DNA from: Costus lasius
Lineage: Eukaryota > Streptophyta > Magnoliopsida > Zingiberales > Costaceae
Assembly: GCA_027563935.2 (NCBI GenBank)
Contig: CM050452.1
Span: 34,542,850 to 34,606,849, forward strand
Reading direction: 5' to 3'
Length of the DNA stretch: 64,000 nucleotides
Part shown: in pieces, positions 34,085 through 46,300 of the stretch
Numbering within the stretch: position 1 is the first letter of the stretch
Layout of the letters: every line of letters begins with the position of its first letter
Notes under the pieces: model-generated
Told to the model about the DNA's origin: nothing
Database searches by the model: none
What the model saw: the letters and a program-made list of their open reading frames with translations, nothing else
Position numbers and translations under genes: made by a program

Positions 34085-34156
34085 GTAAGTATCATCCTCC
34101 CTTAATTCTTTGCTATATTATTTTTCCATATCTTATTGATGTTCCATGTTTTATAG
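34085..34156 (+). other. Possible 72-bp intron after the Athila ORF stop, copy II
   Basis: GTAAGTAT to TTTTATAG, followed by GGAAGGATGAC. It matches the layout at 16231-16300. Confidence 0.4.
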
Positions 34157-35338
34157 GGAAGGATGACTCTTCCAAACTTCTCATGCCCACATTGCTAAAT
34201 TGAAAATATTTTAATTTGATGTGGTTGTACAATATTGGTATTGGTTTTTGACATTTGATATGGATTGTGTGATGGATTTTATTTACTGACATTTCTTTTC
34301 AATATGGTTGTATGGATAAATTCTAAGTTTTATTTATTGAGTTTTATCTTCAATATGGTTATACTACATGATGATGATATTTTTATATACTTGATGATAT
34401 GATATTGTGGTGTTTTCATGAAAAGTATATTTTAGATTGATGTGATTTATAGCCTTAATTTATTTGTGAAAATAATGTTGATGACTTGTTTAATTCTTGA
34501 TGATAGTGAATTCAAGCTTGTGATTAGAACTAAACTTATCATGTTAGATTTAGTTCTTCAATGCATATCTATCTTCTGAAATTTGACATTGGTTTATGCA
34601 TGAAATTTTGGGTAGATGTGTAATTTGAGGAATAAGATCTAAAGGTGAAACTACTCCTTTAAATAAATTGAGCATATGAGTATGATTTGTGAATTGATAC
34701 CGATTGATCAACCTAATAGATGTTTAATCTATTTTGCTATTTGTTGGGAAAGAAGAATCCAAGATCCATAAAAATAGTGAGAGACTCCCTTACTTGGCAC
34801 TATGTAAAATTAATGGTGGTACCTAAGACATGGGTTGAAGTCTATGTCTAAAAAATAATGAGAGAGAAAAAGAATAAGACTCCTCTACTTGGCACTATGT
34901 AAAATTGATAGTGGTACAGAAGATAATAGTTGAAGTCAAAATAAAAAAAAGGGTGTGTATCTAAGTGGGTACATGCCATCTGTGCAAAAACAACAAAATA
35001 CATGAAAAAGAAAAAAAATGAATAAAAAATTATGTGTGGAAAAAGATCTTGGAAACCTAATTCCTGTGAACAAAAGTATGATAGATTTAAACTGAAAATT
35101 GGGTGAAATCATGATATTGAAAATTCTATCTATTATACAAGTTGCAGAGTTTTATTTGATTGAGATGTAGATCTAGAGGGTTGAGTTCTAAGAATGATAT
35201 GTTTATTTGAAGTTTTGTGAAACAATTGATGGAATTTTTCATTGATGATTGTATTTTAGAAATTTATTGAGCATGAAAAAGTTTATCTTTTAATCAATTT
35301 TTGATTTTTGTTTGAGGACAAGCAAAGTTTGAGCCTTA
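34157..35338 (+). other. AT-rich spacer between Athila ORF and LTR, copy II
   Basis: Collinear with 16301-17435, including the direct repeat built on CTACTTGGCACTATGTAAAA (about 34782 and 34878) and the terminal TTGAGGACAAGCAAAG polypurine-like tract. No coding signal. Confidence 0.6.
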
Positions 35339-35601
35339 TGTATTTTGATGACACCAAAATATATAGTATATTTTGCATTATTTTATATATCTTTTCATGC
35401 TAAATTGACGCACTTTTACTAATTTTTATGCTAAATTTATCAAATATTACAAAATCTACTTCTATTTGGGTTTTTTATGATTTTCAGGTAAAAAGGCACT
35501 ATTTTTGGGCCTTTTTGAGCAAAACCAAATACATGAAGAATTGTCATCATCAAGAAGAGATCACATGACAAATTTCTTGCAAATCGAGGCAATAAACCAA
35601 A

Positions 35602-35893
35602 ATACGGTAGCGCCGTAATCTATATTACGGTACCGTATTTCTATACGATGTCGTAATATCAGAGCACCTACCGTATTTTGGGGAGTTTTTCAAACATAAG
35701 ATTTCATGAAAATTACGGCACCGCCAAAAACTATTTCACGGGCCGTATTTTCTAGATGTTCCCGACCAGAGTGTTCAGCCGATTTTATGGCCCCGCCGTG
35801 AAGCATTTTACGGTGCCGTATTTTGTGAAGATCTCAAACTAGAACACTTGACCGATTTTACGGCAGTGCTATAACATATTACACTGCCGTAAT
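35602..35893 (+). repeat. Array E: paired palindromes in copy II right LTR
   Basis: About five units at 35602, 35640, 35714, 35783 and 35853, with arms such as TACGGTAGCGCCGTA, TTACGGTACCGTA and TTACGGTGCCGTA. It ends 30 bp before C1-b. Confidence 0.8.
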
Positions 35894-35927
35894 TTCCTTC
35901 CAGAATGCGACTTCCACAGTCCAATTC

Positions 35928-37595
35928 TGTTGGGGTATGCCCTTAAGGCTAATGTTTGAGGCCTTGGGATTCTATCAGTATCATGTATATATAAACTCTT
36001 ATGTTTATAAAGGCAATGGTTGTTATTCAGTATGTTACATTGTCTGCTGCAATAAGTGTGCTTCTGAATAATGTCTCAATGCTGTTCAGCTAGGCTGACA
36101 GGCTGTAATGTCCTTAGTCGAGATATCTTGGTGAACATGAGACAACCTTGATATGATTGAGACTAATATGTGTTCTAATCTTATAGGATGCTTCGAGCAT
36201 GGAATAAGATGTAGACTCATGGGCACATTGGATGTACTGGACAGACCCTACTAGGATATTCAATTGCTTGTCACAATGTGAATAATCCTTGTTTGCATCA
36301 AGTGGCACATGTCCTTTGACTTGAGATCACTTGTGTTTCTAAATGATGATTGTCATTGTTTTGAGGTAGTTCAATATCATTTGAAACATAATGGTTATAG
36401 ACTATCTTGGATAATGATCATGAGTCAGGTTAGGACACTAGTGATAGATATAGGATTGCCGTCTCCTTGTTTAAGGAGTGTGATGTTCTAAAGGGGCCCC
36501 CCTAAATGAGATGATTGAGATAGTGTATGGCCATACCCAGGTGACTATGTTCATCTGATCTAATCATGCTCATCATATTGGAGCTACAAGCTTGACACGC
36601 TTGTCCAATAAGAACATCCAGTGGCAAAGGAAACATGTATGCCTCGTGAAGTGAATTCACACTTGTGCTGTGGTTTGGGAGTAGTCTTGGAAGACTCTTT
36701 CCTTTATATCGTGAGACAGTGATGTGTTGCTAGATACCCCTCACTGATCGTGATAACGTAAGTTATCGTTACCGACATTTAAAGGAAACCCTCAGGGTCG
36801 CACAATTTGATGATATGGCTTCTTTAAGTCAGATCGTGTGGACTGAATTGTTTGGGTTCAGTTTAAAGGGATTTAGACTCTGATTGTAAGTGAGATCTGG
36901 TCTGATCATGTTTGATTGATTAGGGCTTGAGATCGGTAAGCTTCGATCGAGAGAGTTGATGCTAGATCGGTGAGATCAGAAGCATCAGGAGATGAACGGT
37001 TAGATCTGGAGCCTTAGGGTTTGATATGATCTAGACCAAGTGGCTTGGGTTAATTGGTTTTTGAACCAAACCAATTTTGAACCAAACTAATTTGAACCGG
37101 TTCACATGTGTGAACGCATGGTTCAAGTCATGAAGGCGTCGGTTATGAGATCAAGAAGGCGTATGGCTTCCATTTATGGTAAGTCATCAACGCCTCTTCT
37201 CAAAAACGCCAAAACGTCAAAGAGGTTACTCACTTCACTTGGCTTCTTGCACGTTCGTGTAGAGAAGAGGTGGACGAAGAGAGGAGCTCTCGGCCAAGCA
37301 AGCATCTCATCTCTCATCCCTTCCATTCGACAAGGATACTTGAAGATCTTTGCTAGCATAAAGATCAACAAGAAGAAGCCATCTCTCTTCATGTGTGCGG
37401 TACCTTTGGAGAAGAAGCATTTGATTCTTTCTCTTCCAAGCCGCCTACTTATTCATGGCTATGGTAAGATCACGCATCTCTTTGCAAGTCATTTCAAGTT
37501 GATCATATGAATATCACATGAGATCCTTTGAAACCCTTGCTTCCGTTGCAAAATGAAAAATGCGCCACCAATTAGGGTTATTGCTTGTTCATATG
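35928..37595 (+). repeat. C1-b 5' LTR with replaced 3' terminus
   Basis: It matches the 3' LTR from TGTTGGGG to ATTAGGGTT at 37579. The final part, present in the 3' LTR at 46646-46677 (TTCGCTCCCCCTTGAAGGGG and ACTTTCA), is missing. In its place is GTTATTGCTTGTTCATATG, which recurs at 37612-37630 just beyond the primer site. Confidence 0.85.
36703..36710 (+). promoter_or_regulatory. Candidate TATA box in C1-b 5' LTR
   Basis: TTTATATC, followed about 40 bp later by an inverted repeat GATAAC-GTAA-GTTATC (36752-36767). Both are at the same positions in other C1 LTRs. Confidence 0.4.
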
Positions 37596-37606
37596 GGTAT
37601 CAGAGC
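37596..37606 (+). other. C1-b primer-binding site, first base lost
   Basis: GGTATCAGAGC remains of the iMet primer site, preceded by G where T is expected. It follows the rearranged LTR end. Confidence 0.65.
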
Positions 37607-39406
37607 ATGCGGTTATTGCTTGTTCATATGATTGCTTGATCTTCATGTTTAATCCATGAATGCGCTTATGAGTAGATCTAATGGTTGATCACATGCCTAA
37701 CTACATGCTTATTGTTGTTAATATGATGTATCTTGGCGCATGTATCATGTATGCGCTTGTTGTGGTTTGTTTTCTTAAAACTTGATCACTTGCGCGCCTC
37801 ATATTAGATCTAAGCGCCCACTATAAACCCTTAGACGGGTTGATGGGGTTGAAGTCATCTTCTAGGTAGGATCCAAATAGTCTGATCAGACCATCTGACA
37901 GCCTAGATGGGTTGACCAGATAGCACCTGTGCGCAAGCACGAGGTGGCTATAGGTCGACTGCATCAAGGGCGTGTAGCGAGGTCTGGTTGAGACAACCTG
38001 TGAACGCACATGAGTTAGGCCCGGGGTCACACCCGCTTGCCAGAACTCATGAGGGTTGTTCAGCCCTTGGCGCATGCATGGTTGACCATTAGGTCAACTC
38101 AAGTCAGTTAGGACTTGGTGCATGCAAGGGCAGTGGATCTGACTAGTTGGATGAGTGGATCCCTATCAATGGACCGTTGTAAGGTTGTAGGGCACATAAG
38201 AAAATTAAAATTGATGCCAATGGGTTTTCAAAAATTTTATTTTCTTGTTAAATGGATGCCATGTGCTTGTTTATTTCATCTTATGTGGGTTGCCCTTTTA
38301 ATGTCTGCTGTGCTGGGGCCTGCGAGCCTGGATTAAAAATTGTAAATTAATTTATATTGTGATCTGCGCATCACTTGTTATTTAATTTATAATGTGTAAT
38401 TGACCTGCGAGTCAATCATGTCTAGATAGATTAAATTGTAAGTTTAATCAGACATGAGCACAGAGCACAGTTGGCAGAGGCGCATGCAGCAGAGGCTTGA
38501 CCAGGTGGGAAGTCTAGGGTTTGACCCTATGACAGGCGCATCTACCTGGTGGGTGCACCTGAGCTGCAGAAGGCGCTTAGGCCCTGGTCTGGGCCAGATG
38601 AGAGGCAAAAGACCCAAGAAGAGCTAAAGTGAAGACTTAAGTTAACTTAAGGTCTTACTTAGGGTTAATGGGCTTTTACCACATAAGATCAGCATGCTTT
38701 CTACTTATAGTTTATAATTAGAATTGCATGATTTATTCATCTTCTGCTATCACCATAGGGTTTGCATGATAGTTAAGAAGATAAAAGACCGTTAAAATCC
38801 AACGCTAAAATATCAAGCTCGATAGCCTTCTGACGCGAAACCTCACTGTTCTGACTATCGTTGGAGCCGTGTTGTACCCACTCAGTGGGCACGTCCATCT
38901 ATCTTCAGACGGTGTGTGATTTCACCTGCGTGTTACAGAGAAGGGATTTATCGCTTCTCGTTGCTCAGCATAGCACGTGGTGGTCCAGGGAGTAGGTCAG
39001 GTCAGCTTGACCATGTAGGCTACATACTGAGCATATGTGAGCTATATGGAGGCAGCCATCTGAGGGATCAGAGACTGTGTTGTACCAACTCAGTTGGCAC
39101 AGTCTGCTGGATTGCCCAGATGAAGGGGAATCGCACGGGTTGGCAATTGGCAGGGACTGCCTACCAGAAATTAGTGCTTGTACTCTCTGTGCATCTTATC
39201 TCGCCTGAGCGGGACGCGGAGACCAAGTATGAAATCTGGATCCCATCTCACTAAAAGAGTGTTGCTCTTTCGGGCTGTTTTGCTGGATTTTTCAGCCAGA
39301 TAAAATAGTGAGAAAAGAATCATTCTTAAGTCCTGGATTGATTCTAAACATTGATACTGACCTTGCTGTTCTTGCATTGTTGTAGATTCCTGCAGCAACG
39401 AACACC
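37607..39406 (+). other. C1-b untranslated leader
   Basis: Non-coding, about 1.8 kb, collinear with the leaders of C1-a and C1-c. It holds hairpin 1 at about 38867-38893 (core CCCACTCAGTGGG, 38877-38889) and hairpin 2 at 39073-39104 (core CCAACTCAGTTGG, 39085-39097; outer stem GACTGTG/CACAGTC), both with the 5'-side bulge TTGTA. Confidence 0.8.
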
Positions 39407-42400
39407 ATGAGCTTCAATGTGCGATCCCTACTGGAAAGGGAGAAGTTTGCTGGGCCAAACTTCTCAGACTGGTACGGACACCTTAAGATTGTTCTTAAGG
39501 CTGAGAGGAAACTGTATGTCCTCAAGACGGCTGTACCGCCTCAACCCGCTGCGAACGCCGCAAGGGCGGTTCGCGATGCCTATGAAAAGCATGTCAATGA
39601 TAGCATTGATGTTGCTTGCCTGATGCTTGCGTCTATGACGCCACAGCTGCAGCGTCAGCATGAGGATATGTCTGCTATAGAAATTATAGCAAACCTCAAG
39701 ATGTTGTATGCTGCACAGGCGAGGACTGAACGCTATAATCTGACCAAGCTTTTCTTTCAGAGCAAACTGGCTGAAGGGAGTCCAGTGGGAGCTCATGTGC
39801 TCAAGATGATTGGGCACAAAGAGGCTCTAGAAAAACTGGGGCATACCATCAATCAGGAGCTTGCTGTAGACATTATTCTGCAGTCTCTCCCGGCCTCCTT
39901 CGATGCGTTCATTATTAATTTTAATATGAACAAGATTGACTGTACTCCGGCAGAGTTGCTGAATATGCTCTTGACTACAGAGGAAACTCTAAAGGGAAAG
40001 CCTTCAACCTCTGTCTTGATGTTTCCTTCAAGGAACAAGAAGAAGGGGAAGAAGGGCAAGGCCCCTGTCAAGAACTACAGCAAGGCTCTGAAACAAAAGG
40101 TCAAGCGGTCGAAGGACAACAGGTGTTTCCATTGTGGCCAGCTGGGTCACTGGAAAAAGGACTGTAAAGCGCTCCAAGGAGACAAGAAGGGAAGCATCGC
40201 TTCTGGCTCAGGTATTTTTGTGACTGAGGTCATGTTTTCTTCTTCTATTTCATGGGTGTTGGACACTGCATGTGGAGTTCACATTTGTTCAAATGTACAG
40301 GAACTCAAGAGAAGAAGACAGGTGGGACAGCATGAGGTGGACCTACGAGTTGGAAACGGGGCACGGGTTGCTGCTGTTGCTGTAGGGGTTTATTACATCT
40401 CATTACCATCTGGACTTGTACTAGAACTGGACAATTGTTATTTTGTTCCAAGTATTACGAAAAATATTATCTCTATTCCTGCTCTTGTCAGGAAAGGATT
40501 TTCCTTTGAATGCAATATTTCAAAGTGTGAAATTTCTTATGATAATATTGTTTATGCTTCTGGATCAATTAACAATGGGTTATTCATGTTGGACATGGAA
40601 TGTTCTATACAAAACATTGATAATAAGAAAGCCAAGTATGCTGATGACAGCACCTTGCTATGGCATAGTCGTTTAGGCCATATTAACAAGAAACGCATTA
40701 AGCGGTTGCATGATCATGGACTGCTGGGATCATTCTCCTATGAGGAGATTGATACATGCAAAGCTTGTTTAATGGGTAAAATGACGAAGGCTCCTTTTTC
40801 TCACAAAGGTCAAAGGGCTTCAGGTTTACTTGACCTTATACACAGTGATGTGTGTGGGCCATTTAGTAAACATGCCAGAGGTGGCTATTCGTATTTCATT
40901 ACCTTTACTGATGATTTCAGTAGGTATGGATATGTCTATCTAATGAGACATAAGAGTGAATCTTTTGACAAGTTCAAAGAATTCAAAAATGAAGTACAGA
41001 ATCAGCTAGGCCGAAATATCAAGGCACTTCATTCTGATCGAGGTGGAGAATACCTAAGTCGAGAGTTTACTGACTATCTAAAGGAGTGTGGGATTATCTC
41101 ACAGCTCACTCCGCCAGGAACACCGCAATGGAATGGTGTGTCCAAGAGGAGGAACAGAACCTTACTAGATATGGTTCGTTCTATGATGAGTCAGGCTACT
41201 CTACCTTACTCCTTTTGGGGATTTGCACTGGAAACAGCTGCAAAGGTACTAAACCGAGTGCCATCCAAGGCAGTTTCTAAGACTCCATATGAGCTATGGT
41301 ATGGGAAACAGCCAAGCTTGACATTTGTTAAGATCTGGGGTTGCGAGGCTTATGTCAAAAAGCTCGCCTCTGGGAAACTAGAGAGCAGATCTGAGAAATG
41401 TGTCTTTGTCGGTTACCCTAAGGAAACTAAGGGTTATTATTTCTACGATCCCAAAGAGAACAAAGTATTTGTTGCTCGGACGGCAGTTTTTCTTGAGAAG
41501 GAATTTCTTCTGCAAGAAGCCAGTGGGAGAGAAATAAAGCTGGATGAGAATCCAGAGGAAGGACAAAGTAGTCAAGCACAGTTGGATGAGCCTGAGCCGG
41601 TAGAACAGGTTATTGAACAACCTGAGGCTCAGATATCACGGGAACCGCGAAGATCGGGAAGGATCCGTCGACAGCCTGAGCGCTATGATGGAGTCTACAT
41701 CATTGATAATGATGAACCCCTCACTTATGCGGATGCGGTCAGTGGACCGGACTCAGCTAGATGGCTTGAAGCTATGCGAGCCGAGATGGACTCCATGTCA
41801 GATAACCAGGTCTGGGATTTGGTTGATCCGCCTCCGGGAGTAATCCCTATAGGCTGTAAATGGATCTTCAAGAAGAAGATTGACATGGATGGTAACGTGG
41901 TTACCTATAAAGGCAGGCTAGTTGCGAAAGGTTTCAAACAAATCTACGGGATAGATTATGATGAAACTTTCTCTCCTGTAGCCATGTTCAAGTCTATTCG
42001 GATTCTTTTCGCGATAGCAGCATATTACGATTATGAGATCTGGCAGATGGATGTGAAGACCGCTTTCCTTAATGGAAAACTGGATGAGGATGTGTATATG
42101 ACACAACCTGAAGGTTTCACTAATCCATCAGATCGTCATAAAATATGCAAGTTAAAGAAGTCCATTTATGGACTTAAGCAAGCATCTAGAAGCTGGAATA
42201 TTCGTTTTGATGAATCAATCTGTGAATTTGGTTTCATCAAGAATGAAGATGACCCGTGTGTATATAAGAGGTTTAGTGGGAGCGTAATTACTTTCCTAGT
42301 CCTCTACGTCGATGATATCTTAATCATTGGAAACGATATTCCTGAACTGCATGCTGTTAAAGCATGGTTAAGAAAATGTTTCCAGATGAAAGATTTAGGA

Positions 42401-43288
42401 GAAGCAGCCTATGTATTAGGTGTGAAGATCTACAGAGATAGATCTAAGAGGCTTCTCGGGCTGTGCCAAAGTACTTACATCGATAAAGTCCTGGAGAGAT
42501 TCCATTTAGAGAATTCTAAAAGAGGATATCTTCCAGTCAGACATGGTCTGAATCTTTCAAAGAGTCAGTGTCCACAAACACAGACTGAGAAAGATGAAAT
42601 GGACAATACGCCTTATGCTTCGGCTATTGGATCCATTATGTATGCGATGTTATGTACTCGCCCAGACGTCGCTTACGGGTTAAGCGTGACCAGTCGATTC
42701 CAAAGTAATCCAGGTCAGGCACACTGGATTGCGGTCAAGAACATTTTAAAATATCTGCGGAGGACCAAAGATATGTTCTTGATATATGGTGGTCAGGAAG
42801 AACTCAGTATTGAAGGATATACTGACGCTTCGTTCCAGTCGGACCAGGATGATTTCCGATCGCAATCAGGCTATGTTTTTAGCTTGAATGGAGGAGCAGT
42901 GGTGTGGAAAAGTTTCAAACAGTCTATTGTTGCTGATTCCACAACAGAAGCCGAGTATGTTGCAGCCTAGGAAACATCCAAGGAGGCAGTGTGGATTCGT
43001 AAGTTCATTCAGGAACTTGGTGTTGTTCCTTCGAGTGCAGATCCTTTGGTTATCTTCTGTGATAACACAGGAGCAATCGCACAAGCAAAGGAACCACGGT
43101 CGCACCAGAAGTCCAAGCACATACAGAGACGGTTTCACTTGATCCGGGAGATCATTGATCGTGGTGAGATCAAAATCTGCAAGGTTCATACAGATGACAA
43201 TCTGGCAGACCCGCTTACCAAGCCTCTGGCGCAGCAGAAGCATGAGAAGCACTGTAATAATATGGGTTTGAGGTTTCTCAACCATTAG
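39407..43288 (+). pseudogene. C1-b copia gag-pol polyprotein with TAG and integrase E-to-K
   Basis: The frame is continuous except for a TAG at 42968-42970 (codon 1188), in RNase H just after the TEAEYVAA motif; it then stays in frame to 43288. Domains follow C1-a: gag, CCHC knuckle, DTAC protease, integrase, RVT_2 with YVDD, RNase H. The integrase glutamate of D-x35-E is lysine here (AAG at 41144-41146, residue 580; C1-a and C1-c have Glu), and a neighbouring conserved RSDRGG reads HSDRGG. Both changes are G-to-A at CpG, fitting methylation-driven decay. RT keeps KQASRSWN. It cannot encode an active integrase as read. Confidence 0.92.
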
Positions 43289-43291
43289 ATT

Positions 43292-43308
43292 AAGTGCAAG
43301 TGGGAGAT
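43292..43308 (+). other. C1-b polypurine tract
   Basis: AAGTGCAAGTGGGAGAT lies directly before the 3' LTR, as in the sibling elements. Confidence 0.75.
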
Positions 43309-46300
43309 TGTTGGGGTATGCCCTTAAGGCTAATGTTTGAGGCCTTGGGATTCTATCAGTATCATGTATATATAAACTCTTATGTTTATAAAGGCAATGG
43401 TTGTTATTCAGTATGTTACATTGTCTGCTGCAATAAGTGTGCTTCTGAATAATGTCTCAATGCTGTTCAGCTAGGCTGACAGGCTGTAATGTCCTTAGTC
43501 GAGATATCTTGGTGAACATGAGACAGCCTTGATATGATTGAGACTAATATGTGTTCTAATCTTATAGGATGCTTCGAGCATGGAATAAGATGTAGACTCA
43601 TGGGTACATTGGATGTACTGGACAGACCCTACTAGGATATTCAATTGCTTGTCACAATGTGAATAATCCTTGTTTGCATCAAGTGGCACATGTCCTTTGA
43701 CTTGAGATCACTTGTGTTTCTAAATGATGATTGTCATTGTTTTGAGGTAGTTCAATATCATTTGAAACATAATGGTTATAGACTATCTTGGATAATGATC
43801 ATGAGTCAGGTTAGGACACTAGTGATAGATATAGGATTGCCGTCTCCTTGTTTAAGGAGTGTGATGTTCTAAAGGGGCCACCCTTGTTAGGGTCCCCTTC
43901 TAGGGGGAGCGAGAAACCCTAAGGTGAGTACCCCTTTCGAGAGGGGGGCGCAAGTGACCTTTCTTTGTCTTAGCAGCGGAATTAGGGTTTCACATTTGAT
44001 CGCATGCTATACATTCATATGATCAACTTAAACATCAAATGAAAGATGCGTTACCATGGCCATGAGAAGGAGGCGGCTTGGAAGCAAAGACCAAGAGAGA
44101 TCTTCTCCACAAGTGACGCACACAAGAAGAGAGATGGCTTCTTCTTGTTGATCTTTGTGCTAGCAAAGATCTTCAAGTGTCCTTGCCGAATGGAAGGGAT
44201 GGGAGACGAGATCTTGCTTGGGCGAGAGCTCCACACGTTCGTCCACCTCTCCTCCATGCGCAAATTGCAAGAAGCCAAGCGAAGTGAAGTCAAGTGGTGA
44301 ACGGCTTGGCGTTAGGCGTTTTACCATAAATGGAAGCATGCACTCATAAACGACCAAAACGCCTTCACCCTTTCGAACCATGCGTTCACATAAGTGAACC
44401 GGTTCTCTTTTGGTTCAATTGCATTTGGTTCAACAAACCAAATCAAATAAGCCCAAGCCCCCTTTGGTCTAGATCATATCAAACCCTAAGGTTCAAGATC
44501 TAACCGTTCATCTCCTGATGCTCCTGATCTCACCGATCTAGCATCACCTCTCTCGATCGAAGCTTACCGATCTCAAGCCCTAATCAATCAAACATGATCA
44601 GACCAGATCTCACTTACAATCAGAGATTAAATCCCTTTAAACTAAACCCAAACAATTCAGTCCACACGATCTGACTCAAGTAAGCCATATCATCAAATTG
44701 TGCGACCCTGAGGGTTTCCTTTAAATGTCGGTAACGATAACTTTCATTATCACGATCAGTGAGGGGTATCTAGCAACACATCACTGTCTCCCGATATAAA
44801 GGAAAGAGTCTTCCAAGACTACTCCCAAAACACAGCACAAGGGTGAATGCACTTCACTAGGCATACATGTTTCCTTTGCCACTGGATGTTCTTATTGGAC
44901 AAGCGTGTCAAGCCTGTGACTCCAATATGATGAGCATGATTAGATCAGATGAACATAGTCACCTGGGTATGGCCATACACTTTCTCAATCATCTCATTCA
45001 GGGGGGCCCCTTTAGAACACCACACTCCTTGAACAAGGAGACGGCAATCCTTTATCTATCACTAGTGTCCTAACCTGACTCATGATCATTGTCCAAGATA
45101 GTCTATAATCATTATGTTTCAAATGATATTGAACTACCTCAAAACAATGACAATCATCATCTAGAAACACAAGTGATCTCAAGTCAGAGGACATGTGCCA
45201 CTTGATGCAAACAAGGATTATTCACATTGTGACAAGCAATTGAATATCCTAGTAGGGTCTGTCCAGTACATCCAATGTACCCATGAGTCTACATCTTATT
45301 CCATGCTCGAAGCATCCTATAAGATTAGAACACATATTAGTCTCAATCATATCAAGGCTGTCTCATGTTCACCAAGATATCTCGACTAAGGACATATGCA
45401 TGTCAGCCTAGCTGAACAGCATTGAGACATTATTCAGAAGCACAGTTATTGCAGCAGACAATGTAACAAACTGAATAATAACCATTGCCTTTATAAACAC
45501 AAGAGTTTATTACATGATACTTTTACAATCCCAAGGCCTCAAACATTAGCCTTAAGGGCATACCCTAACACCCCTAAATGAGATGATTGAGATAGTGTAT
45601 GGCCATACCCAGGTGACTATGTTCATCTGATCTAATCATGCTCATCATATTGGAGCTACAAGCTTGACACGCTTGTCCAATAAGAACATCCAGTGGCAAA
45701 GGAAACATGTATGCCTCGTGAAGTGAATTCACACTTGTGCTGTGGTTTGGGAGTAGTCTTGGAAGACTCTTTCCTTTATATCGGGAGACAGTGATGTGTT
45801 GCTAGATACCCCTCACTGATCGTGATAACGTAAGTTATCATTACCGACATTTAAAGGAAACCCTCAGGGTCGCACAATTTGATGATATGGCTTCTTTAAG
45901 TCAGATCGTGTGGACTGAATTGTTTGGGTTCAGTTTAAAGGGATTTAGACTCTGATTGTAAGTGAGATCTGGTCTGATCATGTTTGATTGATTAGGGCTT
46001 GAGATCGGTAAGCTTCGATCGAGAGAGTTGATGCTAGATCGGTGAGATCAGAAGCATCAGGAGATGAACGGTTAGATCTGGAGCCTTAGGGTTTGATATG
46101 ATCTAGACCAAGTGGCTTGGGTTAATTGGTTTTTGAACCAAACCAATTTTGAACCAAACTAATTTGAACCGGTTCACATGTGTGAATGCATGGTTCAAGT
46201 CATGAAGGCGTCGGTTATGAGATCAAGAAGGCGTATGGCTTCCATTTATGGTAAGTCATCAACGCCTCTTCTCAAAAATGCCAAAACGCCAAAGAGGTTA

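Noticed and set aside
37596..37606. tRNA-like match GGTATCAGAGC
   Set aside because: Only 11-13 bases match and they sit at the LTR boundary, so this is a primer-binding site, not a tRNA gene. The same holds for the other iMet and Asp matches.
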